DNA of 64,000 nucleotides. It comes from JAGLWW01 sp964640225. Lineage in GTDB: Archaea > Aenigmatarchaeota > Aenigmatarchaeia > PWEA01 > JAGHBM01. Below are positions 32,970-41,567 of the stretch, piece after piece (the stretch's first letter is position 1; every line of letters begins with the position of its first letter). Where the stretch lies: positions 40,272 through 104,271 of the forward strand of contig CAZXFI010000003.1 of the NCBI GenBank assembly GCA_964640225.1, read 5' to 3'. A program made the position numbers and the translations under genes. Below the pieces are notes generated by a model. The model saw only the letters and a program-made list of their open reading frames with translations, did no database searches and was not told where the DNA came from.

Positions 32970-33731
32970 ATGGGAAGGATAATCGCGTTTATTTCTGGAA
33001 AAGGTGGCGTAGGAAAAACCACTCTGGTTTCTAACACGGCCCTTGTTCTAAACCAGCTCGGCAAGAACACTTCCGTGGTGGACGGAAATGTTACCACACC
33101 GAACCTTTCAATGCACCTGGGCATACCGCTTTATCCAATAACTATTCACGACGTTCTCAAGGGGGAAGTTAGCGTAAGGGAAGCCACCTACATACATCCC
33201 ACGGGACTGAAAGTAATTCCCGGCGGGATAGGAATAGAAGACCTTGAAAACATAGACCTTGACCTGTTACCGGAGTCTTTGTATACGTTGGCCGAAAATT
33301 CGGACTACGTTCTTGTGGACGGCGCCGCCGGGCTGGGGAAGGAAGCCCTTAAATCAATGGAAATAGCCGACGACATAGTTGTTATAACAAACCCGGATTT
33401 GCCTTCTGTCACGGAGGCGCTGAAAGTTAAAAAAATAGCGGAAGAGTTTAACACCAACGTGATGGGGGTCGTGTTGAACCGAATAAGAAGAGCAAGAACC
33501 GAACTTACGGATGACGAAATAAAAAGCATACTTGAATTACCAATTCTGGGCAAAGTACCCGAAGATCCCCTGATTCCGCAGAGTATACACAAAAAAATTC
33601 CTGTTGTAAACCATAAATCCGGTTCCCCGTCAAGCCTGGCTATAAAGAGGTTCGGCTCAAACATAGTGGGAGAAGAGTTCAGGGAATCAGGTGGAATATT
33701 CCAGAGTTTGTTAAGCTGGCTAACCGGATAA
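32970..33731 (+). CDS. MinD/ParA-family ATPase
   Basis: This 253-residue protein begins MGRIIAFISGKGGVGKTT, a deviant Walker A with the signature Lys. Switch regions are VVDGNVTTPNLSMHLG and YVLVDGAAGLGKEALKS, followed by VVITNPDLPSVTEALKVKKI. These ATPases position or regulate membrane and surface structures. ATG 32958 would add four residues. The C-terminus (FQSLLSWLTG) is amphipathic and may be a membrane-targeting helix. It is convergent with pheT, overlapping by 12 bases. Its cargo is unknown. Confidence 0.85.
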   Translation: MGRIIAFISGKGGVGKTTLVSNTALVLNQLGKNTSVVDGNVTTPNLSMHLGIPLYPITIHDVLKGEVSVREATYIHPTGLKVIPGGIGIEDLENIDLDLLPESLYTLAENSDYVLVDGAAGLGKEALKSMEIADDIVVITNPDLPSVTEALKVKKIAEEFNTNVMGVVLNRIRRARTELTDDEIKSILELPILGKVPEDPLIPQSIHKKIPVVNHKSGSPSSLAIKRFGSNIVGEEFRESGGIFQSLLSWLTG

Positions 33732-35387
33732 TTTCATCAAATTGTCAAGGTCTATTTCCAAAATAACAACCGGAGTGTCAAGACAGAAATTTTCAATTAT
33801 TTTGGGATGAAGCTCCCCAATTCCCCCGATTTTTTTGTTTCCGGAAAATACGGAGGCGCACCTTCCCTCTATGAACTCACCATATTCGGCCTCCTTCAAT
33901 ACATAGCTTACACCTAGGTTGGCCAGCAAAGAGTCCAGCACGGAGGAAATATTCTCGTATCCAATTATCCTGTCCGTTATGACTACGGCAAGTTTTCTTT
34001 GGTCCGCTGTTCTAGTCTCTCTTTTTTCGTCTATTTTTATTACATTTCCTATTTCAAATATTTTTTGGGGATATTCCACGTGTTTGTTGTAAGACAGGGT
34101 TTTAAGGCATCCCGGTACCAGAGAATTCCTGAAAACGGACCAGTTTGAAGAAACGGGATTTTCTATTTCCACGACATCATTATTGGCCCCCATTTTTTCC
34201 AGAAGGTCTTCTTTGCTGGAAAGCGTAAAATTCATCACTTCCTGCAAGCCGAGGCCTATGCAAATTTCCCTTATTTTGTTTGAAAATTTCTCCATGCAAG
34301 TCTCGCTTCCTCTTGAATAAAAACACGGTTCTTCCGGTTCTATATCATTGTATCCGAAGGATATGGCTATTTCCTCTATAATATCCCTTTCATCCATTAT
34401 ATCGTTTCTGTATGGGAGGTAGTAAGCCTCTATTTTACCCCCCCTTATCTCGGCTTCAAACCTTGCCTGTCTCAAAAGCTTGACCATCTCCTTCCCGGAT
34501 ATATCCATCCCGAGTATTTTCCTGCAGTTTTCTACGTCCATTGAAGTTTTCTTCGGCTTCAGATTAGGCGTTCTAAGCGTTTCGTTTCCATACTTAACGT
34601 CCACGGTGCGTATTTCACCACCCCTCTCTTTGAGCGCCGCGACTATCACGTTCAGGGCAACCGAAATATGTTTTACATTATGCCCGGAAACTTCTATGAA
34701 AACGTTTTTGGTTTTTTCGTCAACTTTGCCTGTATAATCAGAGTTTATTATAGGAGGCATTGAAAGGACTTTTTTAGCCTCATCTATGAATATCGGGTAT
34801 TCCTTAATGTCCTTTAAAAGGTACCCGTATTCCTGTCCCTTCGGGTGTATTTCAAGTATTTCCTTCAGGTTCATTTTCTTTGACATGCCGAGGGGCGTGA
34901 ACTTCAGTTCTTCTGGCTTGAAGGTGGTGTATCTTACAGGACCCTTTATCCTATCATAGTCGTAAATTCCTATGGCCGCCATGTCCCTGTCCCTGCCAAA
35001 AGTCTGGCAAATTTTTTCCTGCAACTGTATCATTTGCTTGATGGAAATGTCGTCCAGTTTCAGGTTTTTCACAACGGCACATACTGTTTTTGGCCTGACT
35101 TTTCCCACTTTTTCATCAACAACAACTGTCAGGCCAGATTTTTTCATCGCGAACATGGGCAGGCCTTCCTTTATCCTATAATGACCCCTAAGCTCCCTGG
35201 CGATCCCCTCCACACTCCATAAATCCGGGCGGTTCGTGTCCTTGATGTCAACTTTCAAAGTTCCCTTATTTTCCTCTTCAATCTCTCCCTTTGCGAAAAG
35301 TATACCTTCATTTTTCAGGCTGGCTATGCCAATCTTCTTTCCCAAAAGATTTTCCAAGTCTTCCAATTCAAACTCAATTGTAGGCAT
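33720..35387 (-). CDS. pheT: phenylalanyl-tRNA synthetase beta subunit
   Basis: This 555-residue protein is of archaeal PheT length with B1 and B5 domains: MPTIEFELEDLENLLGKKIG at the start, DTNRPDLWSVEGIARELRGH and the catalytic-like B6/B7 region FYSRGSETCMEKFSNKI. ATG 35387 overlaps the pheS TAA as TAATG, so coupled translation is expected; a longer in-frame reading from 35495 lies inside pheS. It recognises and edits tRNA-Phe, whose gene is at 45270-45428. Confidence 0.94.
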   Translation of the reverse strand: MPTIEFELEDLENLLGKKIGIASLKNEGILFAKGEIEEENKGTLKVDIKDTNRPDLWSVEGIARELRGHYRIKEGLPMFAMKKSGLTVVVDEKVGKVRPKTVCAVVKNLKLDDISIKQMIQLQEKICQTFGRDRDMAAIGIYDYDRIKGPVRYTTFKPEELKFTPLGMSKKMNLKEILEIHPKGQEYGYLLKDIKEYPIFIDEAKKVLSMPPIINSDYTGKVDEKTKNVFIEVSGHNVKHISVALNVIVAALKERGGEIRTVDVKYGNETLRTPNLKPKKTSMDVENCRKILGMDISGKEMVKLLRQARFEAEIRGGKIEAYYLPYRNDIMDERDIIEEIAISFGYNDIEPEEPCFYSRGSETCMEKFSNKIREICIGLGLQEVMNFTLSSKEDLLEKMGANNDVVEIENPVSSNWSVFRNSLVPGCLKTLSYNKHVEYPQKIFEIGNVIKIDEKRETRTADQRKLAVVITDRIIGYENISSVLDSLLANLGVSYVLKEAEYGEFIEGRCASVFSGNKKIGGIGELHPKIIENFCLDTPVVILEIDLDNLMKLSG

Positions 35388-36610
35388 TACAACACCCTGT
35401 GTTCCCTCAACCATGATAGATTCTGGCTGAAGAGTTCTCTTATATCGCTTATACCCAGAGCGCACATGGCAAGCCTGTCTATTCCTATTCCCCATGCTAT
35501 TACAGGAACTTTTATCCCAAGAGGTTCCGTGAGCTCCCTCCTGAATATTCCCGCTCCCGCAAGCTCAACCCAGCCCATTTTTCCGTGTTTTATGCTTATC
35601 TGCACGCTTGGCTCGGTGAAAGGATAATAATCCGGGAAGAATTTTACCTCCTTAGCTCCCCCGAATTCAACTGCAAACATCCTAAGAAGACCGAGCAAGT
35701 GTTTTAATGACATTTCCTCTCCTGCAACGAATCCGCCCAGCTGGTTGAACTCTATCAGGTGAGTGGCGTCAATCACGTCAGGCCTGTAGCATCTCACAAG
35801 GCTGAAGTATTTTCCCGGTATTTCCATGTCTCCGGACAGGTGGCGCGGAGATATTGCCGTGTCGTGCGCCCTCGGCATAAGGCTTCTGGCTTTTTTTTCA
35901 TCCCATTTATATTTCCAGTTTTCCTCGTGGGATTTCTTGACTGCATTGACTATTTTTTTGTCAGGCAGGTCCCCGTATTTGGGTTTTTTAAGAGTGTAAG
36001 TGTCGGTCCAGTCCCTGGCCGGGTGGTTTTGCGGCTGGAAAAGCGCGTCAAAATTCCAGAATTCGGTTTCTATCGTGGGGCCGGTCATTTCCCTGAAGCC
36101 CAGTTCCACCAGCCTTTTTCTGACATTAAGGATGAATTTCTGGTAGGGCTGAATCTTGCCGGGGTAAATTCTTTTGCCAGAGGCCTTCACGTTGTATTTT
36201 TTCAGCTTAACCTTTCTCCACAGGCCGGTCTTGAGCAAAGAAGGTGGGACATTGCTTATTTCCTTTCCTATATACTTTTTGGCCTCCTTTTCCACGTCCT
36301 CTCTTATTTCCCTTATCAGCTCCCTTTTGAGAAGCATTTCCAGGTCTTTTTTCCCTGTTTTTTCACCCTTATCCAACTTTTTTAGAGCTTCCTGAAGCCC
36401 GTAACGGGAAGGTTTTTTAAGTATTTTAACCAAACCGCTTTCTATTTCAATCCACCCGTTCTTCTTGGCCCAAAGTAGAGCTATACTGAAATTGTCCACG
36501 TTTTCCTTGAGTTTCCTGATTTCTCTGGTTTTATTCAGGGTTTCCATTAAGCCGGTCTCCGGAAGACCCCTGTCCGCGTATTTCTTGCCTTCTTCAGTCA
36601 GCTCATACAT
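35387..36610 (-). CDS. pheS: phenylalanyl-tRNA synthetase alpha subunit, N-terminally short
   Basis: This 407-residue protein has the class II catalytic core: motif 2 region MPRAHDTAISPRHL and YRPDVIDATHLIEFNQLGG, motif 3 VIAWGIGIDRLAMCALGI. The archaeal alpha subunit is normally about 480-500 residues with two or three winged-helix modules before the core. This one starts at YELTEEGKKYADRGLPETG, a segment normally about 70-90 residues in. An in-frame TAA directly precedes the ATG, so the gene cannot be extended. The 5' end overlaps the flippase gene by 13 bases. Confidence 0.93.
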   Translation of the reverse strand: MYELTEEGKKYADRGLPETGLMETLNKTREIRKLKENVDNFSIALLWAKKNGWIEIESGLVKILKKPSRYGLQEALKKLDKGEKTGKKDLEMLLKRELIREIREDVEKEAKKYIGKEISNVPPSLLKTGLWRKVKLKKYNVKASGKRIYPGKIQPYQKFILNVRKRLVELGFREMTGPTIETEFWNFDALFQPQNHPARDWTDTYTLKKPKYGDLPDKKIVNAVKKSHEENWKYKWDEKKARSLMPRAHDTAISPRHLSGDMEIPGKYFSLVRCYRPDVIDATHLIEFNQLGGFVAGEEMSLKHLLGLLRMFAVEFGGAKEVKFFPDYYPFTEPSVQISIKHGKMGWVELAGAGIFRRELTEPLGIKVPVIAWGIGIDRLAMCALGISDIRELFSQNLSWLREHRVL

Positions 36611-37644
36611 TTAAGCACCACATAAATTTGGTTATGTGTTTTTATATTTCTTAATCCTTTCCCCAGATTACTTATTCCGTAAAGGGTTCCCAGTGAAACT
36701 CCAGTTATAGTGATAAGCCAGAAAGAAACAATTCTTTCCAGGAATATAGCCGCTGCGGATATGTCTATGGGTATCCCTATCAGGACAAAGGCCGCTATCA
36801 TTCCACCCTCAAATATTCCCAGATTCCCAGGTGTGGCAGGTATGCTCATCAGCACGATTCCCATACCCAGAGCAATCACTATCTGTACCAGGTTTATTTC
36901 AAAGCCCAAAGCATAAAATATAAGGAAAAATTTCAATATGTCAAAAAATTTCATCGTGAATCCGTAAAGCGTTGTTTTAATAAGGAGATTTCTGTTTTTC
37001 ATAATTTCCCTGAAACATTTTTGGAATTTCTTATAGCCTTTAATTATCCTTCCCCTCAGGGGGGTAATTCTTTTTATCTTTTCCGTAACCCACAAAATAA
37101 TTTTATTTATTATTCCCAGCCCGGAATATATGTCAAAAACCCAAAACAGAGCCATCAGCGTCATAAGCGAAAATACAAAAAGAATCATGGACAGCCATAC
37201 GGGAGGATTGATGAAAATCATTATAAAAACAATTGATACCAAAACAAGAACCGAGGAGGTCACTAGTTCAAGGGTGAGGTCGGCAAGGACTGTGGCGGTT
37301 CCCTTTTCCACGGGTATGCCGTTCTTTTTTTTGAGTATATAAATTCTCACCGGCTCCCCGCCAAGTTTCGCCACGGGAGTCAGGTTGTTTATTGCAAGGC
37401 CTATTACAAGGTTTTTGAAAAGCTCGGAGGTGGATATTTTAAGGTCATCAAACCTGAAAAAGCTTTTCCATCTCAAGGTCCAGAGAAAAATGCTGGCGAA
37501 GAAACATACTATGCTAAGAGTATAATAAAAAACATTCAATTTACTTATGCGGTAAAAAATACCTTCTATGCCTATAAAGTACAAAAGGGCTACGAAAATT
37601 ATAAACCCGGCCAAAAGAAGAACAAGTTTTGAATTTTTCATCAT
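36598..37644 (-). CDS. flippase-like integral membrane protein (UPF0104/LPG synthase TM family)
   Basis: This 348-residue protein has about eight membrane segments (for example LVLLLAGFIIFVALLYFI, LSIVCFFASIFLW, IFVFSLMTLMALFWVF, VIALGMGIVLMSIPATPG). The conserved PATPGNLGIFEGG motif is typical of the lysylphosphatidylglycerol synthase transmembrane/UPF0104 family. In archaea these proteins accompany glycosyltransferases and are proposed lipid-sugar flippases. It overlaps the pheS start and lies two bases from a GT4 glycosyltransferase, starting the surface-glycan group. Confidence 0.85.
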   Translation of the reverse strand: MMKNSKLVLLLAGFIIFVALLYFIGIEGIFYRISKLNVFYYTLSIVCFFASIFLWTLRWKSFFRFDDLKISTSELFKNLVIGLAINNLTPVAKLGGEPVRIYILKKKNGIPVEKGTATVLADLTLELVTSSVLVLVSIVFIMIFINPPVWLSMILFVFSLMTLMALFWVFDIYSGLGIINKIILWVTEKIKRITPLRGRIIKGYKKFQKCFREIMKNRNLLIKTTLYGFTMKFFDILKFFLIFYALGFEINLVQIVIALGMGIVLMSIPATPGNLGIFEGGMIAAFVLIGIPIDISAAAIFLERIVSFWLITITGVSLGTLYGISNLGKGLRNIKTHNQIYVVLKCMS

Positions 37645-37645
37645 T

Positions 37646-38656
37646 TTATTTCCCCAGAAGTTCTTTGTATAGCCTGAAGAGCTTGTCGGCTATTTTTTCA
37701 ATGTTATATCTTTTAGAAAGCTCGTGGGAACTTTCGCCTTGTTTTTTTCTGAATTTCTTATTCCTGAAGAGTTTTATTTTTTCCATGAATTCTTCGCAGT
37801 TGGAGCCGTATTCAATTTTATCTCCAAAAAGTTCCCTGAATACCCCCAGGTCTCTTGCAATCACGGGAAGCTTGCACGCTCCGGCTTCTATTATAGTAAG
37901 GCCGAAGGTTTCTGCAAATGAGGGAGATAAAAGGACGTCAGATCCAGAATAGGCGCCCACTATGTCGGGCACGAAGCCCATAAAATTAAGGTTTTCCAGT
38001 CCGGCGTTTATTTTCACGATTTTCCTTAGTTTAAGGTAGTCGGCGGACGCAAGCTTGTAAGGAAAACCTCCCACCCAGACAAATTTGAATTCAGGCGTCC
38101 TTCTGGCCACCTCTATGAAATCATAAACTCCTTTTCTTGGAGTGACCTGGGCAACATTTAAAACAACCAAATCCTTCTCGCTGAAACCGCTTTTCTCCCT
38201 AAATTCTTTGGATTTGAGCCTGTCATACGAAAATTTTTTGGTATCCACCCCGTTTTCAACCACGATTATGGGCTTCTTGACCCCTATTTTTTTCAGTTCA
38301 CTAACAGAAAAAGGAGAAACAGACAATACATAATCAAACCGGTTGTATATTGAACTGTATATAATGTTCCAGAACTTACACCCCCCGAATATTATATTGT
38401 TTTTGTTTATAGAGGGGGTGGAGTGCGCGGACACGATTTTTACGGCATTTTTGTTTTTCGCGGCCTGCAAAATCGCAACAGGGCCGAAAGTGTGGGCATG
38501 AAGTATGTCAAATCCCTTGTTTTTTGAATTAACTTCCACTTCAACTCCCTTTTCTCTGAGAATGCCAACGAACTGCTGAGCCGCCGTGGAGCAGCCAAGG
38601 TATTTCAGAGCCCTGAAATTTTCTATTATAAAATTAACCCTAATCATAATTATCAT
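37646..38656 (-). CDS. glycosyltransferase family 4
   Basis: This 336-residue GT-B enzyme has an N-terminal domain with HAHTFGPVAILQA, then VVENGVDTKKFSYDR, the linker LNVAQVTPRKGVYDFI, and a C-terminal donor-binding region LSPSFAETFGLTIIEAGACK with the E-x7-E motif. It transfers a sugar from a nucleotide donor, probably onto a lipid-linked glycan or glycolipid. ATG 38647 (MIRVNF) is an alternative start. It pairs with the flippase gene and is divergent from the large protein at 38693. Confidence 0.88.
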   Translation of the reverse strand: MIIMIRVNFIIENFRALKYLGCSTAAQQFVGILREKGVEVEVNSKNKGFDILHAHTFGPVAILQAAKNKNAVKIVSAHSTPSINKNNIIFGGCKFWNIIYSSIYNRFDYVLSVSPFSVSELKKIGVKKPIIVVENGVDTKKFSYDRLKSKEFREKSGFSEKDLVVLNVAQVTPRKGVYDFIEVARRTPEFKFVWVGGFPYKLASADYLKLRKIVKINAGLENLNFMGFVPDIVGAYSGSDVLLSPSFAETFGLTIIEAGACKLPVIARDLGVFRELFGDKIEYGSNCEEFMEKIKLFRNKKFRKKQGESSHELSKRYNIEKIADKLFRLYKELLGK

Positions 38657-38692
38657 TTAAATTTAGTCATACTTTAATTTAAAGAGAGTTTT

Positions 38693-40852
38693 ATGCCAGG
38701 GAATTTGCTTAAGAAAGTTTCGGTGAATAAGGCCGGTTTGAGGTACTTTTTCATAGGAGGTATGGTTTACAACGACAAATTCAGCTTTGATACTGGATCA
38801 AAAAATCAATATCCTTTCAATACGTATTACGTTTATAGGGCAGAGGACATTGAAGAAGACGGTGTGAGGTACAGGTCTTTGATTTACTGCAAGCTGCCCC
38901 TGTTATGCCTTCAGTTTGAAGATCACTGCAAATGCATAGAGTTTGACCTGCCCGCGAGATGCGGAAAAAAAGACATAATTCCCTTTGTTGGACTGGAAGA
39001 AACAGGGAACTCTTATGAAATAATTTTCAGATATTTTCCGGAAATAACAATAAAGGAAAAGAAAGAGGCCTGGCTTGGCTTTGCAAAAAAAAGAAAGCTG
39101 AGATTACCCAAGGGCCCTGTCGTGTTCAAAACTAAAATTTATGAAAAAGAGACTTGGCAGGAAGCGGTGATGGATTTCTTTAAAAAACATAAAATCAGCC
39201 CGGGAAAGGTTCAAACTGACGAGCTTATACCCAAAATAAAGAAAGCCCTTTTCAGGTCTTTTGACAACGAGCTGGGGGTTTTTCTTCAACTGCCCTGGTC
39301 AGACTCCACGGGATTCTGCATGGACAAATATAGCTATTCTTTCCCGGGATTTGACGCGAAGAGGATGAATTATTTCCAGGAGCTTTATGAAAAAACAGGA
39401 GACCCTGATTACAGATACTGGTCGGAGAGCCTTGAAAAACATTTTCTCAATCCAAAAATCCAGAAAAACACAAAAAACGGGTTTATTTGGTCCAACAACA
39501 CGCATTTTGACGGTGTAAAACTGAGAGGACTTTCTTACCTGAACGTGGGCTACGCCGGCTACCCTCCCGGACAGGCAACCATTTCTTTCAACATAGGGCA
39601 GTACCTGCTTAGAAAGGAAAACAAAGAACTAAAAAGGCTTTTGAAAAAAAATCTTGAATATATTATTAACACGCAGAGGGGGGACGGCTCGTGGCCCGCG
39701 GCAATAGCTTACAAATTCCGGTGGAGGTCGTGGAAAAATTCAGAGGGCTCTACAGCCGAATGCGCAAGGTCCCTTATGCTGGGCTACAGGATTTTCAAAG
39801 AAGCCAAGTATAGGGAATGCGCAAAAAAAGCCCTGGATTTCCTGGACAAAGACTACATTATCTGCAGAAACGTTCTAAGAGATATAGGCATAGATGAACC
39901 GGAAGGATTTTCAGCTATCATAGCATCCGAAGCCTTTTTGGACGCTTACGAACTTTTTAAAGACAAAAAACACCTGAAATCAGCAAGAAATTACGCCCAT
40001 CATCTTCTTACTTACTATTACTGGCATGGAAACCTTAAAGGCCATTTTCACCCGATAACAGAGTCAATAACTCCGAGAATATCCCCCTTTGAATCCCTTA
40101 TGGCTGTAAATTTGTACAAGAGGCTATACAGGAAAACAGGGGAAAAAATATGGGACAGGCTGGCTGATTATTTTTTTAAGAAAGTTTGTGAAGTAAAAAA
40201 TGCGGACAGCTCGCTTTCAGAGGGTATATTTCCGGGAAAGGGGGGGTTAAACTATCTTCCCATGGAGCAAACTTTTGCAACCACGGAGTTTTTGTACACA
40301 GCCTTTAACTACGGTTCCTGTATTTACAGAGAGCCGATAAAGGAAAAAATTAAAATAAAAGACGCGGGAGATTTTTTTCTTGTAGAAGACTTCATAAAAA
40401 TAGGAAAAAAAGACTACAGCATAAAAATAAATGAAAACAATTTTGACATTTTGATTTTGGGACCTTACAGAACCGCTTCCAGGCTTTATACGGAAATATC
40501 CAAGAGCCTGAGAAAACTGGGTTTCCTGAATGCCGCGAGAGACGCGGTTTATCTGGTAAAGGGCACTAGGAGAACGTTTTTCCGCAAGCCAAGCAAAGAG
40601 ACTATAAAAAAACACTTGAAAAGACTCTCTGTTAATGCCGACAACAGGGAAGTAGTAATAAAGCTTTGCCTTGATTTTCATGAAATAAAAATGATAATTT
40701 ATAAGTCGGAGAAAATAAAAATGGATATGACAATACGCGTTAAAGAGCATGACCTGGTTTGCAACAAAGTAACAATAAACGGAATGGACTGCACGCTGGA
40801 TACCAACTGGACAAACGGTGGATTATTTAAGAAAACCATAGAGTTGGAGTGA
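38693..40852 (+). CDS. large protein with predicted alpha/alpha-barrel domain, possible carbohydrate-active enzyme
   Basis: This 719-residue protein is not assigned to a named family. The first 160 residues are beta-rich (YNDKFSFDTGSKNQYPFNTY). Residues about 190-540 carry repeated helical-pair motifs typical of (alpha/alpha)6 toroids: NLEYIINTQRGDGSWPAAIA, ECARSLMLGYRIFKEAKYRE, FLDAYELFKDKKHLKSARNY and MAVNLYKRLYRKTGEKIWDR. The C-terminal 180 residues are again beta-rich. No signal peptide or membrane segment is seen. The flanking GT4, GT2 and flippase genes suggest a sugar substrate, for example epimerase, lyase or hydrolase action on a surface glycan; this is inference. Confidence 0.6.
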   Translation: MPGNLLKKVSVNKAGLRYFFIGGMVYNDKFSFDTGSKNQYPFNTYYVYRAEDIEEDGVRYRSLIYCKLPLLCLQFEDHCKCIEFDLPARCGKKDIIPFVGLEETGNSYEIIFRYFPEITIKEKKEAWLGFAKKRKLRLPKGPVVFKTKIYEKETWQEAVMDFFKKHKISPGKVQTDELIPKIKKALFRSFDNELGVFLQLPWSDSTGFCMDKYSYSFPGFDAKRMNYFQELYEKTGDPDYRYWSESLEKHFLNPKIQKNTKNGFIWSNNTHFDGVKLRGLSYLNVGYAGYPPGQATISFNIGQYLLRKENKELKRLLKKNLEYIINTQRGDGSWPAAIAYKFRWRSWKNSEGSTAECARSLMLGYRIFKEAKYRECAKKALDFLDKDYIICRNVLRDIGIDEPEGFSAIIASEAFLDAYELFKDKKHLKSARNYAHHLLTYYYWHGNLKGHFHPITESITPRISPFESLMAVNLYKRLYRKTGEKIWDRLADYFFKKVCEVKNADSSLSEGIFPGKGGLNYLPMEQTFATTEFLYTAFNYGSCIYREPIKEKIKIKDAGDFFLVEDFIKIGKKDYSIKINENNFDILILGPYRTASRLYTEISKSLRKLGFLNAARDAVYLVKGTRRTFFRKPSKETIKKHLKRLSVNADNREVVIKLCLDFHEIKMIIYKSEKIKMDMTIRVKEHDLVCNKVTINGMDCTLDTNWTNGGLFKKTIELE

Positions 40853-40867
40853 AAAGGTGAAAAATAA

Positions 40868-41542
40868 ATGAAAAAAATATCTGTTATAGTTCTCACAAAA
40901 AACGAGGAAAAATATATCGGCTCCTGCCTTTCCCTTCTCAGAAAACAGGAAATTCCCTGTGAGATAGTACTAGTGGACGGACATTCCACGGACAGCACAG
41001 TGAAGATAGCCAAAAAATACGCTGACAAAATAGTTTATGACCACGGAAAAGGTATTTCGGACGCTAGGAATGTTGGATGGGAATCGGCTTCCCGTGAAAT
41101 AGTGGCCTACTGTGATTCGGATTCCCTGCCTCCCAAAGACTGGACAAGAAATATACTAAAAAACATAGAAGGCAAATTCGCGGTTTCCGGACCTCTGATT
41201 GCCTATGACGGAAGATTTTGGACCAAAATATGTTTTTTGGTTTGGTCAAATCTGTTCCCCCGATTCATGGCCAAGATAGGATATCACAGTGTTTGGGGGG
41301 CAAACATGGCTTTCCGGAAATCCGTGCTGAGAAAATTTCCTTTCAGGTGCAAGTTTCTGGAAGACTATGACATGGGCATCCAGCTGAGAAAAACATTCAG
41401 GGTGAAATTCAGCGGAGACTTGAAGCTTCCTGTTTCCTCAAGGAGATTTGACAAGGGATTCTGCCGGACCTGTATAAAGTATTATTTAAGGGAGTGGTGG
41501 AGAAGGAAAATGAGGAGGGGCTCCACAGTTGGTTATTTTTAA
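40868..41542 (+). CDS. glycosyltransferase family 2
   Basis: This 224-residue GT-A enzyme starts KKISVIVLTKNEEKYIGSCL, has the nucleotide-sugar DGHSTDST loop and the metal-binding AYCDSDSLPPKDW (DxD-like). The C-terminus is basic (REWWRRKMRRGS) and may lie on the membrane. It follows the 719-residue gene by 15 bases and precedes glyS by about 25. It likely extends a surface glycan. Confidence 0.88.
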   Translation: MKKISVIVLTKNEEKYIGSCLSLLRKQEIPCEIVLVDGHSTDSTVKIAKKYADKIVYDHGKGISDARNVGWESASREIVAYCDSDSLPPKDWTRNILKNIEGKFAVSGPLIAYDGRFWTKICFLVWSNLFPRFMAKIGYHSVWGANMAFRKSVLRKFPFRCKFLEDYDMGIQLRKTFRVKFSGDLKLPVSSRRFDKGFCRTCIKYYLREWWRRKMRRGSTVGYF

Positions 41543-41567
41543 ATAATTACAAGAACAAGTGATAATC

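Noticed and set aside
33720..35495. 591-residue pheT from 35495
   Set aside because: The first 36 residues are within pheS; MPTIEFELEDLE at 35387 is the family start.
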